NCBI RefSeq assembly: GCF_014635885.1
Contig: NZ_BMDR01000012.1
Span: forward strand, 1-64,000
Reading direction: 5' to 3'
DNA from: Acinetobacter vivianii
GTDB taxonomy: Bacteria > Pseudomonadota > Gammaproteobacteria > Pseudomonadales > Moraxellaceae
Length of the DNA stretch: 64,000 bases
Shown: piece after piece, positions 26,484-35,341 of the stretch
Layout: the number at the start of each line of letters is the position of its first letter
Position numbering within the stretch: the stretch's first letter is position 1
The notes under the pieces: model-generated
Seen by the model: only the letters and a program-made list of their open reading frames with translations
What the model was told of the DNA's origin: nothing
Databases searched by the model: none
Position numbers and translations under genes: made by a program

Positions 26484-28337
26484 TTAACCCCAGATGCGCG
26501 ATGCAATCTGGTAGGTAAAGAAAGACATTAAATACGCCAGACCAAACAGGTAGGCAGTCATTATCGATACATGTTTCCATGAACCCGTTTCACGGCGTAC
26601 AGTTGCCAAGGTCGCTAAACAATGTGGGGCATAAATGAACCACACCAATAAAGACAACCCTGTTGCCAATGACCAGCCAGAACCATCAGCACTGATTAAA
26701 TGCGAAAGACCTTGTGCAATTGCATCATCATCCGCACCTGATAAAGCATAAACCGTACCCAAAGCCGCAACTACGACTTCACGCGCAGCCATTGCAGGTA
26801 TTAACGCAACCACGATTTGCCAGTTAAAACCAACAGGTGCAAAGATTGGCTGGAGCAAATGACCCAACATCCCTGCAAAACTATAATCGATGTCAGGTAA
26901 AGTTGCCCCGTCTGGCGCTTGCGGGAAAGTACATAAGAACCAAAGTAAAATCGATAGGGCAAAGATAATGCCACCTACACGTTTTAAAAATATCTTACCG
27001 CGATCCAGCAAGCCAATCCCAACACTTCTAATATCCGGAATACGGTAGCTTGGCAATTCAAGTAAAAGCGCATGTTGTGATTTATCTTTCTGCAAAAATT
27101 TCATCACGATTGCCACACAGAGCGCACTGACAATACCAGACATGTACAAACCGAATAATACGAGGCCTTGCAGGTTGAAAATGCCCCATACCGTTTGACT
27201 TGGAATAAAAGCTGCAATCAATAAAGCATAGACAGGCAAACGTGCAGAACAGGTCATCAATGGTGCAACCATAATCGTGGTAAAGCGATCACGTGGATCA
27301 CTGATACTACGGGTGGCCATGATGCCGGGTACCGCACAGGCAAAGCTTGAAAGTAATGGAATAAAGGCACGACCACTTAGGCCTGCTTTAAACATCAATT
27401 TATCAAGTAAAAACGCTGCACGAGGTAAATAACCAGATTCTTCTAAAACCAAAATAAAGAAGAATAAAATCAAGATTTGTGGCAAGAACACAACCACACT
27501 ACCCGCACCCGCAATAATCCCGTCAACCACCAAACTATGTAGCAAAGGCTGAGAGATATGCTCGCCTAATGCTTCACCGAACCATGCAAAGAACTCTTCA
27601 ATTCCATCCATAAACGGTGCCGCCCAAGCAAACACTGCCTGGAAGACGATAAACATCATGATTGCAAGGCTAAGTAACCCGAGAACAGGATGTAAGAAAA
27701 TTTTATCGAGGAAATCAGTACGTTTGTCTTCCTGATCAGCAAAGTTCACCACATCTTTGAAAATAACTTCAATTTTTTGATGGTGATTACCGGTCAAACC
27801 ACTTAGCTCAGTCTTCGGAACAGCATATTTTTCCTGATCCAAGGCATGTAACAGGTTTTCGATACCTGAGTTACGCACCGCGACGGTTTCAACAACAGGA
27901 ACACCTAAACGCTCAGAAAGCTTTTGTGTATTGATCTGGATACCACGACGACGCGCTTCATCCATCATGTTTAACACAACGAGGATCGGACGACCCAACT
28001 CAATCACTTCAAGCACGAGACCCAAATGTAGTTTTAAGTTCGTCGCATCCACCACACACAAGAAAGCATCTTGCTGACCTTCTTCAGCAATTTTGCCCTG
28101 ACAAACATCACGGGTAATTTCTTCATCTGGACTCGTAGCTTGTAAGCTATAGGTCCCAGGCAAATCCAGCACACGCACGGATTTTCCAGAAGGAAGCTGA
28201 AAATGTCCAACTTTACGTTCAACTGTCACACCCGCATAGTTGGCAACTTTTTGGCGTGTTCCAGTTAAATGGTTAAATAAAGATGTCTTACCGCAGTTTG
28301 GATTTCCCACAAGGGCAACACGTAACGCATCACTCAT
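26484..28337 (-). CDS. feoB: Ferrous iron transporter FeoB
   Basis: The 617 residues start with a cytoplasmic G domain: G1 GNPNCGKTS (10-18), G3 DLPG (about 59-62) and G4 NMMD (about 122-125). A membrane domain with Gate motifs follows, including CSARLPVY and SFACAVPGIMATR. It is shorter than the roughly 770 residues of E. coli FeoB but within the family range. Its ATG overlaps the feoA stop (ATGA), so the two are translationally coupled. Confidence 0.96.
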   Translation of the reverse strand: MSDALRVALVGNPNCGKTSLFNHLTGTRQKVANYAGVTVERKVGHFQLPSGKSVRVLDLPGTYSLQATSPDEEITRDVCQGKIAEEGQQDAFLCVVDATNLKLHLGLVLEVIELGRPILVVLNMMDEARRRGIQINTQKLSERLGVPVVETVAVRNSGIENLLHALDQEKYAVPKTELSGLTGNHHQKIEVIFKDVVNFADQEDKRTDFLDKIFLHPVLGLLSLAIMMFIVFQAVFAWAAPFMDGIEEFFAWFGEALGEHISQPLLHSLVVDGIIAGAGSVVVFLPQILILFFFILVLEESGYLPRAAFLLDKLMFKAGLSGRAFIPLLSSFACAVPGIMATRSISDPRDRFTTIMVAPLMTCSARLPVYALLIAAFIPSQTVWGIFNLQGLVLFGLYMSGIVSALCVAIVMKFLQKDKSQHALLLELPSYRIPDIRSVGIGLLDRGKIFLKRVGGIIFALSILLWFLCTFPQAPDGATLPDIDYSFAGMLGHLLQPIFAPVGFNWQIVVALIPAMAAREVVVAALGTVYALSGADDDAIAQGLSHLISADGSGWSLATGLSLLVWFIYAPHCLATLATVRRETGSWKHVSIMTAYLFGLAYLMSFFTYQIASRIWG

Positions 28338-28594
28338 GCAGGTGCTCCTTCAAGTTGAATTTCAATTTTATCAGCTTCCGCTTTTCGTAACGCAAAACGC
28401 GTAAAACCGAGCTGGATTAGAATCGGATCACCACCAAAAATACCTTTGGTAATCACTTGCACTTGTGTACCAGGCACAAAGCCTAAACTTTCTAAACGAA
28501 CCGCAACTAAATCTGGCTGTTCTGTCTCATCGACCAAGCGATTCACTTTCGTGATCACCGCTACTTGCTTGACTTTTAATGCTGACAATCGCAC
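28334..28594 (-). CDS. feoA: Ferrous iron transport protein FeoA
   Basis: An 86-residue SH3-like protein that supports FeoB, with the family block RLESLGFVPGTQVQV and ILIQLGFTRFALRK. The start is GTG at 28594; a TTG two codons further in is possible. A Fur-like box overlaps its promoter region. Confidence 0.93.
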   Translation of the reverse strand: MRLSALKVKQVAVITKVNRLVDETEQPDLVAVRLESLGFVPGTQVQVITKGIFGGDPILIQLGFTRFALRKAEADKIEIQLEGAPA

Positions 28595-28631
28595 CGCTCT
28601 AACCCTTTACTCTCTTTATTATAGTATACAA

Positions 28632-28650
28632 GCAAATGAGAATAATTACC
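28632..28650 (-). promoter_or_regulatory. Fur-box-like site upstream of feoA
   Basis: The 19-bp GCAAATGAGAATAATTACC agrees with the Fur consensus GATAATGATAATCATTATC at 14 of 19 positions. A TATAAT -10 element for feoA lies just downstream on the minus strand, so Fur binding would block the -35 region. Confidence 0.6.
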
Positions 28651-28743
28651 AAAAACAATCTCAATGGCATTTACGCTTTTGACAGATCGACAACAATTCA
28701 TTTTTCTTTTACAGTGCAAACAAGAAAGTTCAGTAACTCCATT

Positions 28744-29664
28744 ATGTTAAATAAAAAACCGCGAATTCCTACAGCCGTTAATATTCCAGAACATCTCGGA
28801 TTTTTACAGGGCTTTCGTGATTATTTAGTTGCTCAAACGGTGAGCCCACATACCCGTAATGCTTATTTATCTGACCTGATCCAATGTAGTGAATTACATC
28901 AAAAAACAGCCTTACCAGAATGGTCCAGTGACGATATAGCAGATGTACTGATTGCCCTGACCAAAGCTGGTAAAAGTCCCCGCTCCATTGCACGCTGCCT
29001 TTCTGCCTTAAGACAATTTTATAAATTTTTACGAGAACAAAAACTCAGGGACGATAATCCCGTTGCGACATATCATTCTCCTAAAATTGGTCGGGCCTTA
29101 CCCAAAGATTTGTCTGAGCAAGATGTTGAAGCATTAATTAATGCTCCTGATACCAACACTGCACTCGGTCTACGCGATCGTGCCATGTTCGAAGTGCTGT
29201 ATGCCTGTGGATTACGCGTATCAGAATTACTTAACCTGAAACTTGAACTGATCAATTTAAAACAAGGCTACTTACGGATTACAGGTAAAGGGAATAAAGA
29301 ACGTCTGGTTCCTCTGGGTCAATTTGCCTGTGACTGGATTGAAAAATATTTGATGGAATCGCGCCCGCAACTGTATAAAAGCAGTACCGATTATTTATTT
29401 CTGACTCAGCACGGCGGCATCATGAGTCGTCAGAATTTCTGGTACGCAATTAAACGTTATGCCTTACAGGCCAATATTCAAGCCGAGTTATCACCACACA
29501 CCTTACGCCATGCCTTTGCAACTCATTTACTCAATCATGGGGCAGATTTACGTGTGGTACAGATGTTACTGGGTCATAGCGATCTTTCCACCACGCAAAT
29601 TTATACCCATGTGGCGCAGCACCGTATGCAAGAGTTACATGGTAAATACCATCCACGGGGTTAA
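28744..29664 (+). CDS. xerC: Site-specific tyrosine recombinase XerC
   Basis: Resolves chromosome dimers at dif with XerD. With the start at ATG 28744 the protein has 306 residues, the usual length; an upstream in-frame extension to 28636 overlaps the Fur-box region and is probably not translated. The SAM-like N-terminal domain (about 15-100) is followed by the catalytic set: Arg in LRVSELL, Lys in TGKGNKER, HTLRHAFATHLL, LLGHSDLSTTQIYTH with the Tyr nucleophile. Confidence 0.93.
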   Translation: MLNKKPRIPTAVNIPEHLGFLQGFRDYLVAQTVSPHTRNAYLSDLIQCSELHQKTALPEWSSDDIADVLIALTKAGKSPRSIARCLSALRQFYKFLREQKLRDDNPVATYHSPKIGRALPKDLSEQDVEALINAPDTNTALGLRDRAMFEVLYACGLRVSELLNLKLELINLKQGYLRITGKGNKERLVPLGQFACDWIEKYLMESRPQLYKSSTDYLFLTQHGGIMSRQNFWYAIKRYALQANIQAELSPHTLRHAFATHLLNHGADLRVVQMLLGHSDLSTTQIYTHVAQHRMQELHGKYHPRG

Positions 29665-29789
29665 AACGACCTTCTGTCTTGGATCAGGCTAAAACTTGAT
29701 TCCGTTCACACAGCATCAGCAAGATTTAACGAAGTGATTCATTTTTTTTGTTATGCTAAAGCCCTTAAATACGTACAAAAAGGTCCTAT

Positions 29790-30605
29790 ATGTTGTTTAC
29801 TCGGTCTCAGCTTGTAATTGCTTGTACATTAGCATCAACATTATTAGTCAGTGCTTGCTCAAAAGAAAATTCAGCACAAAAACAAGATGCACTCACAGCA
29901 AGTGCACCTGCGACAGGTGAAGCTTCAACCTTAAATGAACGCAATGCACAGCAGCGTTTAGTGTCTACATTAGAAAAACATTTCAAGACAGCCAACATCA
30001 ATGCCAAAATTCTTGCCGTCAAAAAAACTGAAGTACCTAACCTGTTCTGGGTAAGTCTGGAAGGGATGGGCTCAGTCTATGCAACTGCTGATGGCCAGTA
30101 CATTATTCAAGGTGATGTGGTGCGTTTAGGTGACAAACAACTGCATAATGTGAGCGATGCATTACAAGCAACCGAAAATAAAAAGCATTTAGCTTCACTC
30201 AAAACTGAAGACTTGATCGTTTACCCGGCACAAGGGGGTAAAGCCAAGCACGTGATTTATGTGTTCACCGATTCAAGCTGTCCGTATTGCCATAAACTGC
30301 ATGAACACTTGGCTGAAATTAATGCCAAAGGAATTGAAGTGCGTTATATCGCATGGCCACGTGGCGAACAATTCATGCCAACCATGCAGGCAATCTGGTG
30401 TAGCAAAGATCGTAAGGCGGCATTTGAGCAAGCAACTCAAGGTGTAGCTGTAAATGCAGCAGAATGTAAGAATCCAGTTCGTGATCAATACCAATTGGGT
30501 CTAAACATGGGCGTAAATGGCACACCAGCGATTTATAACGTTGAAGGTGAATATTTAGGTGGCTATATGACACCTGAAGAAATTGTTCAACGCTTAAACA
30601 AATAA
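29790..30605 (+). CDS. dsbC: DsbC-like thiol:disulfide interchange lipoprotein
   Basis: The 271 residues begin with a lipoprotein signal ending in the lipobox LVSAC (Cys23). A short linker, a DsbC dimerisation-like domain (about 50-130) and a thioredoxin fold follow, with active site CPYC (164-167) and the cis-Pro motif NGTPAIY. DsbC isomerises wrong disulfides in the periplasm. A lipid anchor differs from the soluble E. coli protein. Confidence 0.88.
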   Translation: MLFTRSQLVIACTLASTLLVSACSKENSAQKQDALTASAPATGEASTLNERNAQQRLVSTLEKHFKTANINAKILAVKKTEVPNLFWVSLEGMGSVYATADGQYIIQGDVVRLGDKQLHNVSDALQATENKKHLASLKTEDLIVYPAQGGKAKHVIYVFTDSSCPYCHKLHEHLAEINAKGIEVRYIAWPRGEQFMPTMQAIWCSKDRKAAFEQATQGVAVNAAECKNPVRDQYQLGLNMGVNGTPAIYNVEGEYLGGYMTPEEIVQRLNK

Positions 30606-30734
30606 GCTAAAAATCCTTTTCAAAATCACAAAGACTCGGGTGACAGATTAAAGATGATCTTAGCCCTAGTGTCTCTGCATTTTTTTAGCTATGATCAAGC
30701 TTCATTAAAATGATTGAATATAATGGAGTGTGAC

Positions 30735-32036
30735 GTGAAACCAGTTCGTCTGGCGATACTCGGTCTTGGTACTGTAGGTGGTGGAGCCCTTAAATTACTA
30801 CAAGAAAATGCTGCGGAAATTAAACGCCGTACCGGTCGAGAAATTCAAATTACACACGTAGGCACACGCCGTCCACGTCCAGATTTACAACTCGAAGGGA
30901 TCAAACAAAGTGATGACTTGATGGAGATCGTACGTCAACCTGATGTTGATGTAGTGGTCGAAGTCATGGGTGGTATTCATCCTGCTTATGAAGTCATCAT
31001 GGAAGCCATTAAACATGGCAAACAGGTTGTGACTGCTAACAAAGCGTTACTTGCTGAACATGGTAATGAGCTATTTAAGGCAGCAGAAGACAACGCTGTG
31101 CAGATTGCTTATGAAGCAGCAGTTGCTGGTGGTATCCCTATCATTAAAGTCATCCGTGAAGGTCTTGCAGCCAACCATATCGAATGGCTTGCTGGCATCA
31201 TTAACGGTACAGGCAACTTCATTCTGACTGAAATGCGTGAAAAAGGTCGTGCCTTTGAAGATGTGTTAAAAGAAGCGCAAGAACTTGGTTATGCTGAAGC
31301 TGATCCTACCTTTGATGTTGAAGGCATTGATGCTGCACACAAACTCACCATTTTGGCTTCATGTGCATTTGGTATTCCTTTACAGTTCAATAAGGTCTAT
31401 ACCGAAGGCATCAGCAAAATCACAGCTCAAGATGTAAAATATGCAGAAGAACTTGGTTTCCGTATCAAGCACTTAGGTATTGCACGTCGCGCTGACAAAG
31501 GCATTGAGCTACGTGTACACCCAACCCTGATTCCTGCGGAAGAATTGATTGCCAATGTCAATGGCGTTAAGAATGCCGTCTTGGTTCAAGCCAATGCCGT
31601 TGGCCCAACGCTATACTACGGCGCAGGTGCAGGTGCAGGCCCAACCGCCTCTGCTGTCGTTGCTGACGTGATTGATATCGTACGTGATATTTCGTATACC
31701 GAAGATGGCGCAGGAACAATTCCTCAACTTGCCTTTGAAGCACTCACCAATGTGCCAATCCTCAGCCGCGAAGAAATGACCACGGGTTATTACATTCGCC
31801 TTAATGCTGAAGACCAAACAGGTGTATTGGCAGATGTAACTACTATTCTTAGCCGTGCAGGCATCAGTATTGATGCCATCATGCAGCAATCACGCTTAAA
31901 AGACCTGATTCCAATCGTGATTTTAACAGATCCGATCGTTGAATCTAAAATGGACGAAGCGCTTGCACAAATTCAAGCATTACCTGCAATTCGTGGCGAA
32001 ATCGTGAGAATTCGTTTAGAATCGCTCGATAGTTAA
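30735..32036 (+). CDS. hom: Homoserine dehydrogenase
   Basis: Reduces aspartate semialdehyde to homoserine for threonine and methionine synthesis. The 433-residue protein from GTG 30735 has GGAG 7 nt upstream; an in-frame ATG at 30714 is less well placed. It has the NAD(P)-binding GLGTVGGG (about 8-15), the catalytic block AYEAAVAGGIPIIK and a C-terminal ACT domain (about 350-430), which points to threonine feedback. thrC follows. Confidence 0.95.
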   Translation: MKPVRLAILGLGTVGGGALKLLQENAAEIKRRTGREIQITHVGTRRPRPDLQLEGIKQSDDLMEIVRQPDVDVVVEVMGGIHPAYEVIMEAIKHGKQVVTANKALLAEHGNELFKAAEDNAVQIAYEAAVAGGIPIIKVIREGLAANHIEWLAGIINGTGNFILTEMREKGRAFEDVLKEAQELGYAEADPTFDVEGIDAAHKLTILASCAFGIPLQFNKVYTEGISKITAQDVKYAEELGFRIKHLGIARRADKGIELRVHPTLIPAEELIANVNGVKNAVLVQANAVGPTLYYGAGAGAGPTASAVVADVIDIVRDISYTEDGAGTIPQLAFEALTNVPILSREEMTTGYYIRLNAEDQTGVLADVTTILSRAGISIDAIMQQSRLKDLIPIVILTDPIVESKMDEALAQIQALPAIRGEIVRIRLESLDS

Positions 32037-32079
32037 TCAGTTTAAATCCTCTCACCCTTCTTCATTCAAGAATGGAACT

Positions 32080-32099
32080 GCTCTCTTTTGAAAGGGAGC
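32080..32099 (+). repeat. Hairpin in the hom-thrC spacer
   Basis: GCTCTCTT and AAGGGAGC form an 8-bp stem with one G-T pair. A T-run follows only after a gap, so a terminator is doubtful; it might modulate thrC expression. Confidence 0.35.
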
Positions 32100-32143
32100 T
32101 TGTTGAGCGGGATTTTTTCTCTACCTTATATTGGAACACCATC

Positions 32144-33283
32144 ATGTCGAATGCCAATCGTTATACTGGTCTTGTAGATCGTTATCGTGACCGTTTACCT
32201 GTGTCTGCAACTACACGCGCAATTTCTTTAGGTGAAGGTAATACTCCACTGATTAAACTAGAGAACATTCCACGTATTATTGGCAAAAACGTCGAAATCT
32301 ATGTGAAATACGAAGGTCTGAACCCAACCGGTTCTTTTAAAGACCGTGGTATGACCATGGCGGTGACCAAAGCAGTTGAAGAAGGCTCTAAAGCGATTAT
32401 CTGTGCATCTACAGGCAATACTTCAGCAGCCGCGGCAGCCTATGCAGCTCGTGCAGGTATCAAAGCATTCGTCTTGATCCCTGAAGGCAAAATTGCGATG
32501 GGTAAAATGGCGCAGGCAATGATGTACGGCGCGATCACCATGCAAATCCGTGGTAACTTCGACGATGGTATGCGTTTGGTCAAAGAAGTTGCTGATCAGG
32601 CACCTGTCACGATTGTAAACTCGATCAACCCGTATCGTTTGCAAGGTCAAAAAACCATTGCTTATGAAATCGTAGAAGCATTGGGTCGTGCACCTGATTA
32701 CCACTGCTTGCCTGTCGGTAACGCGGGTAACATCACCGCACACTGGATGGGTTATACCGAAGCTGTAGCAAACCAACCTGCGGATCAGTTCGAACAAGTC
32801 ATTTATGATGCGGCTACAGATCAGTTCACAGGTCCTAAACCAGAAGGCCTACCAACCATGGTTGGTTACCAAGCTTCTGGCGCTGCACCATTCTTACGTG
32901 GTGCACCTGTTGAAAATCCTGAAACAGTTGCAACTGCAATCCGTATCGGTAATCCACAGAGCTGGAACCATGCTAAAGCAGTAGTACGTGACTCTAAAGG
33001 CTGGTTCGATGAGCTTCAAGACAGCGAAATCTTGGAAGCACAGCGCTTACTTTCAATGTACGAAGGCGTATTTGTAGAACCTGCTTCTGCCGCTTCAATT
33101 GGCGGTGCAATCCGTGACATCAAGGCAGGTAAAATTGCTGAAGGTTCTGTGATTGTATGTACCGTGACAGGTAACGGCTTAAAAGATCCAGATACTGCAA
33201 TCAAGCAATGTGCCGATGCAGTGATGTTGTCAATTGATGCAACAATGGATCAGGTTAAAGACTCGATTCTTTCAAATATGTAA
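32144..33283 (+). CDS. thrC: Threonine synthase
   Basis: PLP enzyme that converts O-phosphohomoserine to threonine. The start at ATG 32144 gives 379 residues beginning MSNANRYTGLVDRYRDRLP; a 24-residue extension in frame is not family-like. The PLP lysine lies in NPTGSFKDRGM (about 55-65), and CASTGNTSAAAAAYAARAG binds the phosphate. It probably forms an operon with hom. Confidence 0.95.
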   Translation: MSNANRYTGLVDRYRDRLPVSATTRAISLGEGNTPLIKLENIPRIIGKNVEIYVKYEGLNPTGSFKDRGMTMAVTKAVEEGSKAIICASTGNTSAAAAAYAARAGIKAFVLIPEGKIAMGKMAQAMMYGAITMQIRGNFDDGMRLVKEVADQAPVTIVNSINPYRLQGQKTIAYEIVEALGRAPDYHCLPVGNAGNITAHWMGYTEAVANQPADQFEQVIYDAATDQFTGPKPEGLPTMVGYQASGAAPFLRGAPVENPETVATAIRIGNPQSWNHAKAVVRDSKGWFDELQDSEILEAQRLLSMYEGVFVEPASAASIGGAIRDIKAGKIAEGSVIVCTVTGNGLKDPDTAIKQCADAVMLSIDATMDQVKDSILSNM

Positions 33284-33298
33284 GAATAAATTCTGAAA

Positions 33299-33332
33299 TA
33301 AAAAAACCAGTTGCCTGCAACTGGTTTTTTTA
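33299..33332 (+). terminator. Terminator after thrC
   Basis: AAAAACCAGTTG-CCTG-CAACTGGTTTTT hairpin, T-rich on both strands. Confidence 0.85.
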
Positions 33333-33364
33333 TGCGTTCACTCAAGATCACTAATTTTTAACGA

Positions 33365-33396
33365 TAAAAAAACGCTTCATCATGAAGCGTTTTTAC
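33365..33396 (-). terminator. Terminator after pbpG
   Basis: AAAAACGCTTCAT-C-ATGAAGCGTTTTT hairpin just after the pbpG stop, convergent with the thrC terminator. Confidence 0.8.
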
Positions 33397-33407
33397 ATCA
33401 AGCGGGA

Positions 33408-34469
33408 TTAAACACGTTTTGGCAAAGTGCTTAACCAGCTTAATAAATTGGTTGCGTCACTATTACGTGCTTGCGAACTTGGCGCACCCAATAACACCAC
33501 AACCGCTGGACGTGAATTCACAGTCGTATGCATTACGACACAACGACCAGCTTCATTGATATAACCTGTTTTTGACAGGTTAATGTTCCAGCCGCCGTTA
33601 CGGACTAAAGCATTGGTATTGTTTGACTTGAGTACACGGTAGCCTAGATTAAAGTCATAGGTTGGTGTGGTTGAGAATTGACGGATAAGACCGTATTGTG
33701 AAGCAGTACTAACTAAAATTCCTAAGTCACGTGCAGAAGAGACATTATGTGGATCAAGTCCTGTTGACTCAGCATAACGTGTCGAAGTCATGCCCAATTG
33801 CCTCGCTTTGGCATTCATCGCTGCAATAAATGCAGGACGACCACCTGGATAAGTACGCGCCAATGCAGCTGCCGCTGGATTTTCAGACTTCATCAAGGCA
33901 AATAACAATGCTTCTGCGCGATTCATCTTATCGCCAGCACGTAAAGTTGAGCTTGAGTTTTTACCACCCGCACCCGCAAAATCAATTGACTCAAGGGTAA
34001 TTTCTTCTGACATGTTTAAGCGCGCATCAGCAGTCACTACGGCCGTCATCAATTTGGTAATTGAAGCAATCGGAACCGACATGTTACTGTTTTTGCTGTA
34101 CAACACCTCACCTGTTTGTGCATCCATGACCAGAGCAGCACGTGCATTCACTGACGGCTGGCTGCTATAGCCAAACGTATCGCGAATCTGTGTCGACTGC
34201 TGAGGTGCACTTGATGTAATGGATGCTGAACCACTGTTACGCACTGTTGTGGTCACAGAGGTTGAACCTTGAGGGCCAATCTCTAAGGGTTCATCATCTT
34301 CCATTAACTGGCTCGCATCACTTGCAGACCAGTTTAATGTTGCTGAACCACTCGCACGCGAAGAAGCTGGATTGTTATTCACAACCAGTTCAGCAAAACT
34401 TGTTGAACTCCACGCCAACAAGATAGACATGCTTAGAACATGCATGATAGATTTTTTAGAATTTTTCAC
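33408..34469 (-). CDS. pbpG: D-alanyl-D-alanine endopeptidase (PBP7/8)
   Basis: The 353 residues have an N-terminal signal (1-27), a roughly 80-residue Ser/Thr-rich linker and a serine peptidase S11 domain (about 107-345). Catalytic motifs are SITK (136-139), SEN and KTG (in LSKTGY). The family cuts peptide cross-links in peptidoglycan. It is divergent from gacA. Confidence 0.9.
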   Translation of the reverse strand: MKNSKKSIMHVLSMSILLAWSSTSFAELVVNNNPASSRASGSATLNWSASDASQLMEDDEPLEIGPQGSTSVTTTVRNSGSASITSSAPQQSTQIRDTFGYSSQPSVNARAALVMDAQTGEVLYSKNSNMSVPIASITKLMTAVVTADARLNMSEEITLESIDFAGAGGKNSSSTLRAGDKMNRAEALLFALMKSENPAAAALARTYPGGRPAFIAAMNAKARQLGMTSTRYAESTGLDPHNVSSARDLGILVSTASQYGLIRQFSTTPTYDFNLGYRVLKSNNTNALVRNGGWNINLSKTGYINEAGRCVVMHTTVNSRPAVVVLLGAPSSQARNSDATNLLSWLSTLPKRV

Positions 34470-34556
34470 GACACAATACTCAACTCAGGACGCTGCACAT
34501 TTGCGCTTACCACCATTATGCCTTACATTTGAACAAATCGGGTAAAGCTTTTGTAG

Positions 34557-34568
34557 ACACAATTGTGT
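34557..34568. repeat. 12-bp palindrome in the pbpG-gacA spacer
   Basis: ACACAATTGTGT is a perfect palindrome between divergent genes, about 90 bp from the pbpG start. Possible operator. Confidence 0.4.
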
Positions 34569-34600
34569 ACAACTATTCGCTAGAAACGAAGAATAGGATT

Positions 34601-34634
34601 GCTAATTTTGTCGTTTCATTGCAAGCTAATTTTG
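34601..34634 (+). repeat. Direct repeat GCTAATTTTG upstream of gacA
   Basis: Two exact 10-bp copies (34601-34610 and 34625-34634) with starts 24 bp apart, about 45-80 bp before the gacA start. They could be a regulator binding pair. Confidence 0.4.
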
Positions 34635-34679
34635 CTTTATGTAACAAAAAACCAGTGTTTTTGAAAAAAGGAGGTCTTC

Positions 34680-35315
34680 TTGATCACTGTTCTCGTTGTT
34701 GATGATCATGAACTCGTGCGCACAGGGATTTGCCGTATGCTGGAAGACCACCCCGATGTTGAGGTGATCGGACAAGCTGAGTCTGGAGAAGAAGCGATTG
34801 CGCTGGTTCGCCAGAAACATCCCCAAGTGGTATTGCTAGACGTGAATATGCCTGGCATTGGTGGAGTTGAGACAACGCGACGTTTATTGCAGAGTGCACC
34901 TGAAACCAAGGTCATTGCTGTCAGCGGTCTGGCGGAAGAGCCCTACCCATCCCTTTTACTCAAAGCAGGTGCAAAAGGCTATATCACCAAAGGTGCGCCA
35001 ATTTCCGAAATGGTTCGTGCGATTAATAAAGTCATGCAAGGCGGCAAGTATTTCAGTGCAGATATTGCCGAGCAACTGGCCAGCTCCTATCTTTCTGATA
35101 CTCAGCAATCCCCTTTTGATGCATTGTCAGAACGTGAAATGCAGGTGGCAATGATGGTGGTCAACTGTATCAGCGCACAGGAAATCGCAGATAAGTTATT
35201 TGTCAGCGTGAAGACGGTTAATACTTATCGCTATCGTATTTTTGAAAAACTGGCGATTGATAGTGATGTCAAACTGACGCATCTTGCGATACGCTATGGA
35301 CTGATTAAACCTTAA
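34680..35315 (+). CDS. gacA: GacA/UvrY-type response regulator
   Basis: The 211 residues have a receiver domain (DDH 8-10, phospho-acceptor Asp54 in LLDVNMPGIGG, Lys in GYITKG) and a LuxR-type HTH (about 148-205, LSEREMQVAMMVV and SVKTVNTYRYRIFEKL). It matches GacA, the regulator of CsrA-controlling small RNAs. The start is TTG at 34680 with a perfect AAGGAGG 5 nt upstream; the usual neighbour uvrC is absent. pilS follows after 26 bp. Confidence 0.82.
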   Translation: MITVLVVDDHELVRTGICRMLEDHPDVEVIGQAESGEEAIALVRQKHPQVVLLDVNMPGIGGVETTRRLLQSAPETKVIAVSGLAEEPYPSLLLKAGAKGYITKGAPISEMVRAINKVMQGGKYFSADIAEQLASSYLSDTQQSPFDALSEREMQVAMMVVNCISAQEIADKLFVSVKTVNTYRYRIFEKLAIDSDVKLTHLAIRYGLIKP

Positions 35316-35341
35316 AATTCTTAAAATAATAGTCAACGCCT

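Noticed and set aside
28636..28743. N-terminal extension of xerC
   Set aside because: It would begin in the feoA promoter and Fur-box region and is not family-like; ATG 28744 gives the normal length.
32080..32125. Terminator between hom and thrC
   Set aside because: The hairpin is not directly followed by T; the T-run comes about 14 nt later, so termination is doubtful.
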